From: Mycteria americana
Lineage: Eukaryota > Chordata > Aves > Ciconiiformes > Ciconiidae
Length of the DNA: 64,000 bases
Reading direction: 5' to 3'
NCBI RefSeq assembly: GCF_035582795.1
Contig: NC_134370.1
Location: 42,705,501 to 42,769,500 of the forward strand
The notes under the pieces were generated by a model. It was not told the origin of the DNA. It saw only the letters and a list, made by a program, of their open reading frames with translations, and ran no database searches. This document shows positions 61,504 to 64,000 of the stretch, in pieces; the first letter of the stretch is position 1, and each line of letters starts with the position of its first letter. A program made the translations under genes and the position numbers.

Positions 61504-62299
61504 TGTGTACTGACAAAGGCCAATCTCCGCTCGGCAGAGCCACAGGCCGGTAGAGTCACGACAATGACTCAGAGGAACAGTCAGACTAGCAACTTTATTA
61601 ACTAGCAAACTACAAACTTAACGAACTAGCAAGCTCAGCGAACGAACAGAGGCAATTTGGCAAGGGAGCCATTTTCCGGGCAACCCGTCACAATTCATCC
61701 AAAACTCATATACCCAGATATATATATAGTGGAAAGGGAGAGGAAAAGAGAAGAGAGAAAAGGAAAAGAGAAAAGCGGAGGATAAAGAAAAGGAAAGGTA
61801 TCACCACCCTTGGATCCCACGATGATGATGACAGACGTAGCAATCCTCCGGTGATGGGCGTGCACTGTTCCCTGGGGAAGTTGTCTCTTTATACTCTAAT
61901 CCCTGCCTCAGGTCACGCCCCTGGAGGACTTATGTTGTTCTGGTCCTCAAAAGTTCGCAGGCAGTGGGGGAGGCGGGTGGTTGTGAGGAGTTTCATTCCA
62001 AGTTTTGGGTGGTTGCAGGCCCATTTCTTAGATAAAACTCTGTGTGACCTCTCGCCATATATGGTAACTGTGCATCCTCCAACGCGTTCTTCTCATCCCG
62101 TGCTAGCCGACTTGCTGCACCTTAACTTGCTACAATGTTTGAGACAGTACCTCTTTCAGTGTCTCACAAGACAATACCTCTTTTAGTGTCTCCTCCGAAG
62201 AGCTCTCCCCATCCCATTGTAGCCGACTTGCCGTTGCCAGGCTAATTGCGCCTCATCTCTCCACAATGTTTGAGACATTAACTCTTTCAGTCTGTCACA
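61504..62299 (-). mobile_element. LTR of family E inserted in the provirus
   Basis: Begins on the minus strand TGTGACAGACTGAAAG and carries TTAATAAAGTTGCTAG near its end, with polypurine blocks at 61,735-61,800. Its left border is uncertain to about 5 bp and no clear target duplication is seen. Confidence 0.6.
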
Positions 62300-64000
62300 G
62301 TGGTGTTGGATTGTTGCATGCTGAAGCCTGTTCTGGTTCCATCACCACTGCACTGTTCTTGGTTTCATCAAAGTTCATTCTTCATTAATCTGGGCGATTT
62401 TTACTGTAATACCATTGATATGGCATATAGCAACCATAAAAGTGATGACATACAGTATTCCATAGCAATTAACATCATACCATTTAGTTTATTGGCTATT
62501 CTCACCCAAAATCAAATCCCCTTGAGGTACACAGTGGAATTCCCCATCGTTTCGTATTACCTACCAAGTGCACTCAGGTCCTTGAGCAAAAGCAATCCCA
62601 CAAATGGGTTTTCCTTTGCCCAAGGCAGGAGTAACCCAGACTGTCTTGCCCAGCATATGTTTTATGTGCACTACAGGGACTTTATCCCCTTCTACAGTAT
62701 GTAAAAGTTTTGATTGGGCAGGGCCAGCTCAATTGGCAGATTCCCTACTGTTGACTAACCAGGTGGCCTTTGCTAAATGTGTATCCCAGTGTTTAAATGT
62801 CCCACCACCCATTGCTCTTCGTGTAGTCTTTAACAGCCCATTGTATCCTTTGATTTTCCCGGAGGCTGGTGCATGATAGGGGATGTGATATACCCACTCA
62901 ATGCCACGCTCTTTGGCCCACGTGTCTATGAGGTTGTTTCAGAAATGAGTCCTGTTGTCTGACTCGGTTCTCTCTGGGGTGCCATGTCACCATAGGACTT
63001 GCTTTTCAAGGCCCAGGATAGCGTTCTGGGTGGTGGCATGGGGCACGGGATGTGTTTCCAGCAATCCTGTGGTTGCTTCCACCATTGTAAGCACATGGTG
63101 CTTGCTTTGGCGGGTTTGTGGGAGTGTGATATAATCGATCTGCCAGGCCTCCCCATATTTATATTTCAGCCATCATCCTCCATACCACAGAGGCTTTAAC
63201 CACTTGGCTTGTTTAATTGCAGCGCATGTTTCACATTCATGGATAACCTGTACAATAGTGTCCATGGTCAAGTCCACCCCTCGATCACGAGCCCATCTAT
63301 ATGTTGCATCTCTTCCTTGATGGCCTGAGGTGTCATGGGCCCGCCAAGCTATAAATAATTCACCCTTATGTTGCCAGTCCAGATCCACCTGAGCCACTTC
63401 AATCTTAACTGCCTGATCCACCTGCTGGTTGTTTTGATGTTCTTCAGTGGCACAACTCAGGTACGTGAGCATCTACATGACATACTTTTACAACCAGGTT
63501 CTCTACCAGGGCAGCAATATCTTGCCACAATGCAACAGCCCAGATGGGTTTGTCTCTGCGCTGCCAGTTGCTCTGTTTCCATTGCTGCAACCATCCCTGC
63601 AGGGTGTTTGCCACCATCCATTAGTCAGATAGAGCACTGGCCACTTTTCTTGTTCAGCAATGTCTAAAGCCAACTGGATGGCCTTTACTTCTGCAAATTG
63701 GCTTGATTCACAATCTCCTTCAGCAGTTTCTGCAACTTGTCATATAGGACTCCATACATCTCCAATGCTTTCCTACAATACAACAAGACCCATCAGTGAA
63801 CAGGGCATATTGCTTCTCATATTCTGGTAGTTTATGGTACAGTGGGGCCTCCTCAGCACACATCACCTCCTCCTCTGGTGATATTCCAAAATCTTTGCCT
63901 TCTGGCCAGTCCATAATTACTTCCAAGATTCCTGGGCGATGGCGGTTTCATATTCAAGCCTGTTGTGTAATCAGTGCGGCCCACTTACTTCACGTAGCAT
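62300..64000 (-). pseudogene. Retroviral pol remnant: RNase H and integrase
   Basis: Minus strand, running in from the right edge. RNase H shows YALFTDGSC at about 63,800. The integrase zinc-binding region reads HDTSGHQGRDATYRWARDRG, then HECETCAAIKQAKWLKPLWY (63,350-63,180), an HHCC arrangement. The catalytic core and C-terminal segment (GKTVWVTPALGKGKPICGIA, about 62,660-62,600) follow in shifted frames. Stops and frameshifts make it inactive. The next upstream genes are outside the window. Confidence 0.8.

Overview
The window looks like nuclear DNA from a bird. It carries CR1 LINEs with the avian 3' tail (ATTCTATG-type octamers), several bird-type LTR families and intron-rich vertebrate genes. 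I cannot name the species.

Positions 1-29,830 hold two genes, both on the minus strand and arranged head to tail. CWF19L1 (29,824 to 14,152) is complete: 14 coding exons chain in frame to 537 codons plus stop. CHUK/IKK-alpha starts at 14,037 and runs off the left edge; its first nine coding exons are present (329 codons, the N-terminal region and kinase domain). Only 114 bp separate the CWF19L1 stop from the CHUK ATG, and an AATAAA signal lies inside that gap. CpG-rich blocks cover the CHUK start/CWF19L1 end and the CWF19L1 start. The introns are mostly unique sequence with a few CR1 copies.

Positions 30,000-64,000 have no host gene I can recognise and form a repeat-rich block. From left to right: a CR1 with internal deletions; a decayed LTR and a CA-rich minisatellite; an LTR of family A; a family B LTR; a gammaretrovirus-like LTR family (three copies) and one decayed provirus of that family with gag, an RT fragment and a primer-binding site; a solo LTR with a perfect 5-bp target duplication; an intronless RING-finger reading frame; family D LTRs; and about 4.9 kb of almost pure pyrimidine on the plus strand, split by a CR1 that itself contains a solo LTR. 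The right end holds a decayed CR1 and the 3' half of a provirus (RNase H, integrase, 3' LTR) interrupted by another LTR.

CHUK encodes a kinase of the NF-kappaB pathway and CWF19L1 a splicing/debranching-related protein. Their link here is positional: the CHUK promoter must overlap the end of CWF19L1. The very long open frames at 51.6-58 kb are artefacts of T/C-only sequence and are not listed as genes.
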